64,000 nucleotides of DNA from an uncultured Clostridia bacterium (GTDB lineage Bacteria > Bacillota > Clostridia > Christensenellales > Borkfalkiaceae): positions 22,460 to 86,459 of the forward strand of contig CANREC010000001.1 of NCBI GenBank assembly GCA_947629535.1. Reading direction: 5' to 3'. Position numbers and translations under genes: made by a program. Positions 22,106 through 30,835 of this stretch are shown one piece after another (the first letter of the stretch is position 1; every line of letters begins with the position of its first letter). The notes beneath the pieces are model-generated. The model did not search any database. It saw only the letters and a program-made list of their open reading frames with translations, and had not been told where the DNA came from.

Positions 22106-24214
22106 TCATTTCTTGGGCCTGACTTGAAGGAAGTAGCAGATCCCGAAGATGAGCACTCCCACAAAGTAGATGGCGGGAAGGATGACGAATGTCATGAGTT
22201 CGGAGATGTTCTCGAAATCGATGCGGACAGAGAGAGCGACGATCAGAGAAACGATCACGATGAGCGCATAGACAACGATCGCATTGATGAATGCAATGGA
22301 TGACTTTCGGAGCGTGCCTTCGCCGAAGTGGTTGGCGTAGAGCAGGCCCGTCACGAGCAGTAAGACGAGCCCGATGCACCACATCAGATAGGGGAAGAAA
22401 ACGGGGAGCGTAAGGGTGCTTTCCAGACCCATCGTAATGCCGCCGATGATCACGCACCAGAAGAAAGCGACGATCGCGCTGAGGAAGAGCGCTTTTCCCT
22501 TATGGACGACTGTGTCGCCGCCGTCGGAACTTTCCGTTGCGGCAGGGCTCTCTCCGCCGACTGTTTCGACGCGCAGGCCGTCGCGGGAGGCTCGTTTTTG
22601 GATATCGCGAAAGTCGATCCCGTTCACGGGCGTCGCCGCACTGTCCTCCGAAGAACGGGAAGAGGGGCGAACGGTATTTTCGTAGAGACGGCCGACGACA
22701 TTGCGGTAATCTGCGCCCGATTGCGTCTCCTCGGAAACGGACTGTTGGGCGTACGCGGGCTGTACCTGCTGGTTAGAGGGTTCAACGAGCGAAATGTAGT
22801 TGCGGTGGATGATCTGTTTTTCTCGTTCCGCCATCTCGAGTTCCATCTGCCTGCGCTGTGCGTCGAGTTGATCGGCAAGCGCCTGTTCATAGCGGGCACG
22901 GTCCTCTTTGATCTGTGCCTCGTGACGCTTTGCCTCATCCGTAAGTGCGTCATTGAAACGCATTCTTTCCTCGTTCAACAACTCATTGTAGCGCTTTTGT
23001 TCGTTCTGCAGGCGTGTTTCTTGAAGATCAGCCTCATTCTCGCGGGCGAGACGGACGGCTTCTTCTTTCTCGCGCCGTGCATTATCCTGCATGGTTTCCA
23101 TCTCACGGCGATGCTTTTCGGAAAGCTCCTTCAGTTCGCTTTCGTGGGATTCCTTTTCAGCCTTGAGTGCGGCGTCGCTCGATTCACGCTGCTCTGTGAG
23201 GGCCTGTTCGTTGGCCTCTTCGAGCGCACGGATGGCCCGCGCATGTTCCTCCGATTCCTCGAGATTCTTCTGTTTCTGGAGCTCGAGCTCGTTTTTGAGA
23301 GACTCATCGGCCGCCGCCTGCGCCTCGGCGTTTTCCTGTTTTTCGGCGAGGAGCTGTTCGCGTTCTTCTGCGATCTCACGCTCGAGCTCTTCTCTCCGCG
23401 AGAGAAGAAGGGCCTCTTGCTGCTCTCTGATGAGAGCGAGCTGCCGCAGGTTGGATTCATAGGAATCGTTGAGCGCCTTTTCCCTTGCGAGCATTTCCTC
23501 TTCAAGCCGCGCCTTCTCCGATTCAAAGTCCGCGCGTTCCCTGTCGAGCGACGCAAACTTTTCGGCATACTCGTCCTCAAGCGCCTTGAGTTTCTCGTTA
23601 TACGACGCGTCGAGCTCGTCCTGTTTCCGTTTTGCGTCCTCTTCAAGACGTTCACGCAGGGCAGAATCGTCGAAAGAAGGTTCAAAGTCGAGCTCTTCCT
23701 CGCCTTCCCCGTCCCGCGGGGGGACGCGAGAGGTCGATCTCCTCAGAACGCTCATATCGACGGCGGTGGGGGCGGGACGGTTGAAATCGAAGTCGCGGTC
23801 GGAGATCAGAGAATCGATGATTGTGCGGGAATATTCCCACTCGGCCTGATTCTGTTCGGAGACCGCCTTGCCCTCATCGGTGAGAGAAAAGTACTTTCTC
23901 CTTCCGCCGCCGACGGAGCCGCCCCAATAGGAAGTGATGTAACCGTCCTTCTCGAGACGCTTGAGCGCGGAATAGAGGGAGGGCTGTTTGAGAGAATATT
24001 GCCCCGAGCTTTTCCGCTCGATCTCGGCAATGATCTCATAGCCGTATTTGTCTCCGTCGTACAGAGAACGGAGAATGATCGTATTGATATGACCGCGGAT
24101 GAGATCGGAGCTTACGCCTTTTTCGGCTCTTTCGTCGTCGCCCGCATCCGGTGCAACGTCCGACGAAGCGCTTTCGTCATCCTCAGGCTGCATGGTCAAA
24201 GTTTCTTCGTCCAT
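22106..24214 (-). CDS. PadR-type winged-helix protein with long coiled coil and C-terminal 4-TM domain
   Basis: N-term LIRGHINTIILRSLYDGDKYGYEIIAEIERKSSGQYSLKQPSLYSALKRLEKDGYI; about 280 aa E/R/K-rich coiled coil; four hydrophobic helices at the C-terminus; RBS AAGGAGG-N5-ATG. Confidence 0.8.
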   Translation of the reverse strand: MDEETLTMQPEDDESASSDVAPDAGDDERAEKGVSSDLIRGHINTIILRSLYDGDKYGYEIIAEIERKSSGQYSLKQPSLYSALKRLEKDGYITSYWGGSVGGGRRKYFSLTDEGKAVSEQNQAEWEYSRTIIDSLISDRDFDFNRPAPTAVDMSVLRRSTSRVPPRDGEGEEELDFEPSFDDSALRERLEEDAKRKQDELDASYNEKLKALEDEYAEKFASLDRERADFESEKARLEEEMLAREKALNDSYESNLRQLALIREQQEALLLSRREELEREIAEEREQLLAEKQENAEAQAAADESLKNELELQKQKNLEESEEHARAIRALEEANEQALTEQRESSDAALKAEKESHESELKELSEKHRREMETMQDNARREKEEAVRLARENEADLQETRLQNEQKRYNELLNEERMRFNDALTDEAKRHEAQIKEDRARYEQALADQLDAQRRQMELEMAEREKQIIHRNYISLVEPSNQQVQPAYAQQSVSEETQSGADYRNVVGRLYENTVRPSSRSSEDSAATPVNGIDFRDIQKRASRDGLRVETVGGESPAATESSDGGDTVVHKGKALFLSAIVAFFWCVIIGGITMGLESTLTLPVFFPYLMWCIGLVLLLVTGLLYANHFGEGTLRKSSIAFINAIVVYALIVIVSLIVALSVRIDFENISELMTFVILPAIYFVGVLIFGICYFLQVRPKK

Positions 24215-24238
24215 GATTTCCTCCTTTGCATTTTCCTT

Positions 24239-24267
24239 ATTATAACACAAAACTCAATTTTTGTCAA
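24239..24267 (-). promoter_or_regulatory. Consensus sigma-A promoter of the PadR-TM gene
   Basis: TTGACA-N17-TATAAT on minus strand. Confidence 0.85.
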
Positions 24268-24270
24268 TAG

Positions 24271-24295
24271 GCAGAGTACTATGTCTGACATAATT
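24271..24295 (+). repeat. Dispersed palindromic element, locus 3
   Basis: GCAGAGTACTATGTCTGACATAATT, directly upstream of the PadR-TM -35. Confidence 0.85.
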
Positions 24296-24336
24296 TTTTA
24301 AGAAAATACAAATTTTTTTTCATAAAATACCTCTGC

Positions 24337-25410
24337 GTGACATATTACACTGCTATGGGAGTACTGCGCGGGGCATTTTTCATCGTTGGGGGTACGATCG
24401 GAGCGGGATTTATCACGGGAGCAGAGCTTGTCCGTTTTTTCGGCGCGGACAGGTTTATGCTCCCTTTGGTCTGTTCTTGTGCGCTCTTTTTTGTTCTGAC
24501 ATATCTTTTTTTGAGGCTCGGCAGGAAGTACGGGGGATATGACGGCGTTCTGGAGATCTTCGGCCGCGGCGCCGTGGCGGTGAAGGGAGCGTTTTTGCTC
24601 TGTTCTTTTATCTCGTCGGCGGGCATGCTTGCGGGGCTTGACCTGCTCTGTCCCGAATGGACGCCGCTTTTATCAATGCTCGGCCTTGCGGGCAGTTGTT
24701 TCTTTCTCGAAAAGGGCATGGACGGCATTTCAAAGTTGAATCTCGTGCTCGTGCCGATCCTTCTCGGATCTGTCTTGTTCTATGCCCGCGATCTCTCTTT
24801 CTTCTATCCGCGGACGGGGTCGAAATTTCCTTGGTGGCTCTTCTATGCGGGGATGAACGTTTTCTTCCTCGCCCCCGTATTGATGGATGCGGGGAGAGAT
24901 ATGCGCCGTCCGATCTGTTCTTCCTTTTTCGCCGCGTTCATTGTCTGTATTGCGGCCGTCTGCGTCTTGGGGAGCGTCTATCGGGCGGGGGCGAACGCTC
25001 TGCACGCCGATATGCCTTTTTTGAAGGTCGCAGACGGAAAGGTCTTTTCCGTTGCGGTCGGCCTTGCGATCATGACTTCGCTCGTCTCATCGCTCTATAC
25101 GCCCTACTCCGCATGCAACGTCTTTTCGGGCAAAAAGAAAACAGCCGCAAAGGGGATAACGCTCCTTGCGGCTTTTTGTCTTTCGCGGATCGGCCTCAGC
25201 GGTATCGTCGAATTTCTCTATCCGTTTATCGGCGGTGCGGGCCTGTTCTTTTCAGTTCTTTGCATCCTTTACGATCAGCTTTTCGAGCAGCACGACGAGA
25301 AAGTACATTCCCGCCGCCAGAATGCAGAGGATGCAGGTCGCGCTCATCACCAAATCGAGCTTAAACACCTGTCCGCCGTACACGATGAGGTATCCGAGCC
25401 CCGCCCTTGA
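24337..25410 (+). CDS. YkvI-like multi-TM membrane protein
   Basis: GVLRGAFFIVGGTIGAGFITGAELVRFFG and many TM segments; 3' end overlaps the convergent permease; start could be ATG 24355. Confidence 0.65.
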   Translation: MTYYTAMGVLRGAFFIVGGTIGAGFITGAELVRFFGADRFMLPLVCSCALFFVLTYLFLRLGRKYGGYDGVLEIFGRGAVAVKGAFLLCSFISSAGMLAGLDLLCPEWTPLLSMLGLAGSCFFLEKGMDGISKLNLVLVPILLGSVLFYARDLSFFYPRTGSKFPWWLFYAGMNVFFLAPVLMDAGRDMRRPICSSFFAAFIVCIAAVCVLGSVYRAGANALHADMPFLKVADGKVFSVAVGLAIMTSLVSSLYTPYSACNVFSGKKKTAAKGITLLAAFCLSRIGLSGIVEFLYPFIGGAGLFFSVLCILYDQLFEQHDEKVHSRRQNAEDAGRAHHQIELKHLSAVHDEVSEPRP

Positions 25411-26058
25411 GACGATGTACTCGCCCATGATGGACCCGATCCACGCCATGCCGACGTTCACCTTCAGCATGGAGATAAAGGAGGGCAAAGAGGACGGGAT
25501 GACGAGCTTTGACAGGATCTGGAATTTGCTTGCTCCCATGGAGCGGAGAAGTAAGATCTTGTTGTCGTCGGTCGCCATGAAGGCATTCAGCATGTGGAGC
25601 GTCGCGACGATGATGCCGACGAGCACCGTCATGAACACGATCGCCTCGCTGCCCGTGCCGAACCAGATGATGATGAGGGGTCCGAGGGCGATCTTCGGAA
25701 GGGCGTTGAGCACGACGATGTAGGGCTCGAGCACCTTTTTCAGTGTCTCGCTCCACCACAGAAGAAGGGCGATGATGCAGCCGAGCGCAACGGCGATGAC
25801 GAACCCGATGAGCGTTTCCAGTAAGGTAACGCCGATGTGGTAGAAGAGAGAACCGTCGAGATACAGAGAGGCGATGGTCTTACCGATGCGGGAGGGGGAA
25901 CTTGTCAGAAAGGGGTCCACCCAGCCGAGCGCCGTCACCATCTCCCACAGCCCCAAAAGCAGGACGAGAATGCCGATGCGGCATGCCCATACGACGGCAA
26001 GTTTCCTTTTCTTTTTGGCAAGATACCGTCTGTGTTCTTCGGAAAATTGCTTTTTCAT
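25252..26058 (-). CDS. ABC transporter permease (SsuC/ThiX-type)
   Basis: EAIVFMTVLVGIIVATLHMLNAFMATDDNKILLLRSMGASKFQILSKLVIPSSLP. Confidence 0.88.
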   Translation of the reverse strand: MKKQFSEEHRRYLAKKKRKLAVVWACRIGILVLLLGLWEMVTALGWVDPFLTSSPSRIGKTIASLYLDGSLFYHIGVTLLETLIGFVIAVALGCIIALLLWWSETLKKVLEPYIVVLNALPKIALGPLIIIWFGTGSEAIVFMTVLVGIIVATLHMLNAFMATDDNKILLLRSMGASKFQILSKLVIPSSLPSFISMLKVNVGMAWIGSIMGEYIVSRAGLGYLIVYGGQVFKLDLVMSATCILCILAAGMYFLVVLLEKLIVKDAKN

Positions 26059-26792
26059 GTGTTCAACTCCTTCCATAGTATCTCAAACCATGCGGAAAAC
26101 TGGGGTTTCTCCCGCCGTTTGATGGGACGGTTTTCATCGCCGAAGTCGAGTTCATGCTCAAAGGCCACCCTTGCGGGACGCTTGGTGAGGACGATGATCC
26201 TGTCGGCCAAGGAGACTGCCTCGGAGATGTCGTGCGTGATGAGAATGGCCGTCTTTTCCTCGCTCCGAATGATGGACGAGACGTCTTCGCAGACGTTCAG
26301 ACGGGTCTGGTAGTCGAGGGCGGAGAAGGGCTCGTCGAGGAGAAGGATGTCAGGCTCCGTCGCAAGCGTCCGTATGAGCGCCGCTCTCTGTCGCATTCCG
26401 CCCGAGAGCTGAGGGGGATAGCTGAGCAGGAAATCCCCGAGCCCGTATTTCTTGGCCAAGCCGATCGCACGTTCCCGCCGCTCCGCGGTGTTCTGCCGCT
26501 TGATCTCAAGGGGCAGGAAAATGTTCTTTTCGATGGTGCGCCACGGGAAAAGTTCATCCTTCTGCAGCATGTAGCCGCAGCTGCCGCGGCGTGTCACTTC
26601 ACCCGAAGAGGGGGTCAGAAGTCCCGCCGCGAGGGAAAGAACGGTGGTTTTCCCGCAGCCCGAGGGACCGATGACGGCGACAAATTCGCCCTCTCTGACG
26701 GAGAAGGTGAGCGCGTCCGTTGCGGTCGTTTCCCCGCGTTTTGTGTGATAGGTCAGCGTTACGTTCTCAAAGCGCAGAATTTCGTTTTTCAT
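26055..26792 (-). CDS. ABC transporter ATP-binding protein (nitrate/taurine/HMP-type)
   Basis: GPSGCGKTTVLSLAAGLL, LSGGMRQRAALIRTLATEPDILLLDEPFSALD. Confidence 0.93.
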   Translation of the reverse strand: MKNEILRFENVTLTYHTKRGETTATDALTFSVREGEFVAVIGPSGCGKTTVLSLAAGLLTPSSGEVTRRGSCGYMLQKDELFPWRTIEKNIFLPLEIKRQNTAERRERAIGLAKKYGLGDFLLSYPPQLSGGMRQRAALIRTLATEPDILLLDEPFSALDYQTRLNVCEDVSSIIRSEEKTAILITHDISEAVSLADRIIVLTKRPARVAFEHELDFGDENRPIKRREKPQFSAWFEILWKELNT

Positions 26793-26814
26793 AGGCGTGC
26801 CTTCCGTTCAGCCG

Positions 26815-27810
26815 TTAAAAGAGCTCTTCGTATACTTCCTTGACGAGGGTATTGTCTGCGATCGTCGTAAAGGGGATCCGCTCGGTGAGTTCGCCCGCCT
26901 CTTCGATGATGTCGAGAAGGCGTTTGTAACTTGCCTCGGTGATCTGCATGTTTTCCGCCCACGCGTCGATCCCCTGATAGCTGCGGATACTCGTTGCAAG
27001 AGATGCTTCGGTCGTATCGGGGAACGCTCCCGTGAGGCCCTTCGCGATGGTCTCGGGGGATTCTTCCATGGCGTATTTCACTGCCTTGAGCATCGCGCGG
27101 AGAAATCCCTTCACCGTATCTTTATTGGAATCGATCCAAGATTTCTTGGCGATGTAGCTTGTGTAGGGGACTTCGCCGCTCGCCGCGCCGACTGCCGCGA
27201 CGATGTAACCGTTCCCTGCAGCCTGCACCTCGGAGGCGACGGGTTCGAACATCGTACAGTAGTCGGCCGTGCCCTCGATGAAGGCAGCGGTCATGTTGTT
27301 GAAAGCCACGTCGAAATTCAATGTATAGTCTTTTACGTTATGTTCTTTCAGGATGTATTCAAAGGTCATTGCGGGAACGCCGCCCTTTCTTCCCGCCAGT
27401 ATCTGTTTTCCCGACAAATTTTCCCATTTGAAATCGGGCTCCTCATGCCTTCCGACAAGGAAAGAGCCGTCGCGCATGGTGAGCTGAGCAAAGACGGTGG
27501 GAGTATCGCTCGTGCCGCCTGTTGCGACATAAAAGGCCGCCTCGGGGCCGCAGAATCCGATGTCGGCATCCCCCGAAAGGACGGCCGTCATGACCTTGTC
27601 TGCACCGCCGCCGTTGACAAGCTCTATCTCGATGCCCTCATCCTCAAAATAGCCGAGAGAATCGGCGAGGTACATGGGTGCATAGAACACCGAATGGGTC
27701 ACTTCGTTGAGGCGGACTTTTTTGAGCCCGCCGTCCGTTTCCCCGCCGCAGGCGGAGAGAGAAAGGAGCGCAAAGAGCGCCGCTCCCAGGGTTGCAAAAA
27801 TTTTTTTCAT
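26815..27810 (-). CDS. ABC transporter substrate-binding lipoprotein, NMT1/THI5-like
   Basis: Lipobox LSLSACGG; NEVTHSVFYAPMYLADSLGYFEDEGIEIELVNGGG. Confidence 0.88.
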   Translation of the reverse strand: MKKIFATLGAALFALLSLSACGGETDGGLKKVRLNEVTHSVFYAPMYLADSLGYFEDEGIEIELVNGGGADKVMTAVLSGDADIGFCGPEAAFYVATGGTSDTPTVFAQLTMRDGSFLVGRHEEPDFKWENLSGKQILAGRKGGVPAMTFEYILKEHNVKDYTLNFDVAFNNMTAAFIEGTADYCTMFEPVASEVQAAGNGYIVAAVGAASGEVPYTSYIAKKSWIDSNKDTVKGFLRAMLKAVKYAMEESPETIAKGLTGAFPDTTEASLATSIRSYQGIDAWAENMQITEASYKRLLDIIEEAGELTERIPFTTIADNTLVKEVYEELF

Positions 27811-27839
27811 AATTCACTCCGTAAAAATAAGGATAATAC

Positions 27840-27891
27840 ATTGTATGCCATGCCGACTTTTGTTGACAACGACGAAAAAAAAGGGTATAAT
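27840..27891. promoter_or_regulatory. Divergent promoters with overlapping -35 hexamers (valS / ABC operon)
   Basis: Plus: TTGACA 27863-27868, N17, TATAAT 27886-27891. Minus: TTGTCA 27864-27869, N18, TACAAT 27840-27845. Confidence 0.7.
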
Positions 27892-27933
27892 GACGGATGT
27901 TCACATTTGTGAAACGAAAGAGACGGGTGTCAT

Positions 27934-30558
27934 ATGAAAGAAATGCAGACAACATACGATCCGAAGGACTTTGAGGACAGGATCTATGAAAAGTGGATGC
28001 GGGAGAACTGTTTCCGCGCCGAGATCGATCCTTCGAAGGTCCCTTTCACCGTCATGATGCCGCCCCCCAATATCACGGGGAAACTCCACATGGGGCACGC
28101 CATGGATGAGACGATGCAGGACATCGTCGTCCGTTTCAAGCGCATGCAGGGCTATTCCGCCCTCTGGCTTCCCGGGACCGATCATGCCTCCCTTGCAACG
28201 GAGCACAAGATCGTCGAAAAGCTCCATGAGGAGGGAACTTCCAAGGAAGAGCTCGGCAGGGAAGAGTTTTTGCGCCGTGCGTGGGCATGGAAAGAACAGT
28301 ACGGCGACGCCATCGTTGGGCAGCTCAAGAAACTCGGTTCCTCCTGCGACTGGTCGAGGCTCACCTTCACGATGGATGAAAAGTGCTCCAAGGCCGTGCG
28401 TGAGGCCTTCTGCCGTCTCTATGAAAAGGGGCTCATCTACCGCGGCAGCCGCATCATCAACTGGTGCCCCGATTGCAGGACGGCGCTCTCCGACGAAGAA
28501 GTAGAACACACCGAGGACGCGGGGTATTTCTGGCATTTCGCTTATCCCGTCGAGGGCTCGGACGAGAGGATCGTCATCGCGACGACCCGTCCCGAGACCA
28601 TGCTCGGCGATACCGCCGTGGCCGTCAACCCGAGTGACGAAAGATACAAAAACTTTGTCGGTAAGACGCTCCTTCTGCCGTTGACTGGCAGAAAGATCCC
28701 CGTCGTCGCCGATGAATATGTCGATCCCGAATTCGGGACGGGCGCCGTCAAGATCACGCCCGCCCACGATCCGAACGACTTTGAGGTCGGTCTCCGCCAC
28801 AGCCTTCCCTCGATCCGCGTGATGGGGGACGACGGCTCGATGAACGAACTCTGCGGCGAATTCGCGGGTCTCGACAGATATGAGGCGAGAAAACGCATCG
28901 TGGAGAAGATGAAGGAGCTCGGCCTTCTCGTAAAGATCGAGCCGCACTCTCACAATGTCGGTCATTGCCACAGATGCCATGCCACGGTGGAGCCCATCGT
29001 CTCCAAGCAGTGGTTCGTCAAGATGGCTCCGCTCGCAAAACCCGCTATCGATGCGGTCGTCAAAAACAAGACAAAGTTCGTGCCAGACCGTTTCGCCAAG
29101 ATCTACTTCAATTGGCTCGAAAATATCCGCGACTGGTGCATTTCCCGTCAGCTCTGGTGGGGGCACCGCATTCCCGTTTGGTACTGCGAGTGCGGCGAGG
29201 TCATTTGCTCGAGAGAGGACCCGACCGTCTGCCCCGTATGCGGAAGCACCCATCTCAAACAGGAAGAGGACTGCCTCGACACATGGTTTTCCTCAGCGCT
29301 CTGGCCGTTCTCGACGCTTGGCTGGCCCGACAAGACGCCTGATTTCAACTATTTCTATCCCACAGACGTCCTCGTCACGGGCTATGACATCATTCCGTTT
29401 TGGGTCATGCGCATGATGTTCTCGGGGATCGAATATACCGAAAAGGTCCCGTTCCATGACGTCCTCATCCACGGGCTCGTGCGCGATGAGCTGGGGAGAA
29501 AAATGTCGAAGTCTCTCGGGAACGGCGTGGATCCCTTGGAAGTTATCGCAAAGTACGGCGCCGATTCGCTTAGGCTCTCCCTCGTGACGGGGGTCGCGCC
29601 CGGGAACGATACCCGTTTCACCGAGGGAAAGGTCGAGGCCGCCCGCAACTTTATCAATAAGATATGGAACGCCTCGCGTTTCGTGCTCATGAATGTCGAC
29701 TGCGACGTTCCCGCCTTCGGGAACATCCGCCTTCAGCCCGCCGACCGATGGATCATTTCACGCCTCATGGCGACCATCCGTGAAGTCACGGTCTCCCTGC
29801 AAAAATATGACTTGGGCATCGCAGCGGACAAGCTTACCGACTTTACCTGGAATGATTTCTGCGATTGGTATATCGAGCTTGTCAAACCCTCGCTCTACGG
29901 CGGCGATCCCGAAAAGAAGAGATCCGCGCTCGGCGTTCTCATCTTTGTGCTTGAAAACATCTTAAAACTCCTGCATCCCTTCATTCCCTTCGTTACGGAG
30001 GAAATTTGGAGTTTCCTTCCCGGGGAGAGGGGGAACATCATCTCGGAAGAGTATCCGCGCTACAATACCAAGCTATCGTATAAGAAAGAGGCAAAGACCT
30101 TCGAAGGGATCATCGACCTCATCAAGACTGTCCGCGCGATGAAGGTGGACGTCAATTGCCCGCCCTCGAGGAAGGTCCATCTTTTCCTCATCGCCGAGCA
30201 GAGGCGGCTCGTCTCCGTCAACAAGCAGTCCATTCTGCGCCTTGCGGGGGCAAGCGAGATCGAATTTATCGAAAAGGGCGAGCAGGCAGGGGAGAAAACG
30301 CTCTCGCACGTCTGTGAGATCGGGCATCTGTTCGTTCCGCTCGGAGACCTTGTCGATATCGAAAAGGAGAAGGAACGCCTCAAAAAGGAACTCGAACGGG
30401 TCACGGGTGAGATCGCGCGTGCGGACGGCAAGCTCATGAACAAGAACTTTGTCGCAAAGGCGCCAAAGAAACTTGTCGACGATGAGAGGGCAAAGAAAGA
30501 GAAATATCTCGACATGAAACAAAAGATCGAAGAACAGCTCCGCCTGCTCGACGACTGA
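27934..30558 (+). CDS. valS: Valyl-tRNA synthetase
   Basis: MMPPPNITGKLHMGHAMDETMQDI, WLPGTDHAS, GRKMSKSLGN. Confidence 0.95.
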   Translation: MKEMQTTYDPKDFEDRIYEKWMRENCFRAEIDPSKVPFTVMMPPPNITGKLHMGHAMDETMQDIVVRFKRMQGYSALWLPGTDHASLATEHKIVEKLHEEGTSKEELGREEFLRRAWAWKEQYGDAIVGQLKKLGSSCDWSRLTFTMDEKCSKAVREAFCRLYEKGLIYRGSRIINWCPDCRTALSDEEVEHTEDAGYFWHFAYPVEGSDERIVIATTRPETMLGDTAVAVNPSDERYKNFVGKTLLLPLTGRKIPVVADEYVDPEFGTGAVKITPAHDPNDFEVGLRHSLPSIRVMGDDGSMNELCGEFAGLDRYEARKRIVEKMKELGLLVKIEPHSHNVGHCHRCHATVEPIVSKQWFVKMAPLAKPAIDAVVKNKTKFVPDRFAKIYFNWLENIRDWCISRQLWWGHRIPVWYCECGEVICSREDPTVCPVCGSTHLKQEEDCLDTWFSSALWPFSTLGWPDKTPDFNYFYPTDVLVTGYDIIPFWVMRMMFSGIEYTEKVPFHDVLIHGLVRDELGRKMSKSLGNGVDPLEVIAKYGADSLRLSLVTGVAPGNDTRFTEGKVEAARNFINKIWNASRFVLMNVDCDVPAFGNIRLQPADRWIISRLMATIREVTVSLQKYDLGIAADKLTDFTWNDFCDWYIELVKPSLYGGDPEKKRSALGVLIFVLENILKLLHPFIPFVTEEIWSFLPGERGNIISEEYPRYNTKLSYKKEAKTFEGIIDLIKTVRAMKVDVNCPPSRKVHLFLIAEQRRLVSVNKQSILRLAGASEIEFIEKGEQAGEKTLSHVCEIGHLFVPLGDLVDIEKEKERLKKELERVTGEIARADGKLMNKNFVAKAPKKLVDDERAKKEKYLDMKQKIEEQLRLLDD

Positions 30559-30583
30559 TCCTTATTTAGATCCCAAAAACGGC

Positions 30584-30622
30584 ATGCACCCCGAAAGTCA
30601 GACGCTTTCGGAGGTGCATATT
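30584..30622 (+). terminator. Stem-loop downstream of valS
   Basis: ATGCACC-CCGAAAG-loop-CTTTCGG-A-GGTGCAT. Confidence 0.55.
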
Positions 30623-30835
30623 TCTTATGCAGGGCCTCTGTGTCCGCGCCCCTGCGTCATCCCGAATGTATGTGAGGGATGACGAAGAACGAAGTCCATA
30701 ATTCCAAAAGAAAGAAGGGGAGAGTGATGTGGAGCAAACTTGCGAAAGAGACTTGAAAAATGATGTGTGGATATTGACTTTTTCGGGAATATTTGGTAAG
30801 ATAAAAGTAAGCATATGTATAAGGTCGGAGGCAGT

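Noticed and set aside
22502-24301. 599-aa plus-strand ORF opposite the PadR-TM gene
   Set aside because: Antisense shadow of the Glu/Arg-rich coiled coil; no recognisable domain, while the minus-strand frame has a consensus promoter, RBS and PadR domain.
24491-24506. TTCTGACATAT inside the YkvI-like CDS, partly matching the dispersed palindrome
   Set aside because: Only the right half matches; no palindrome or flanking TAGTACTATG.
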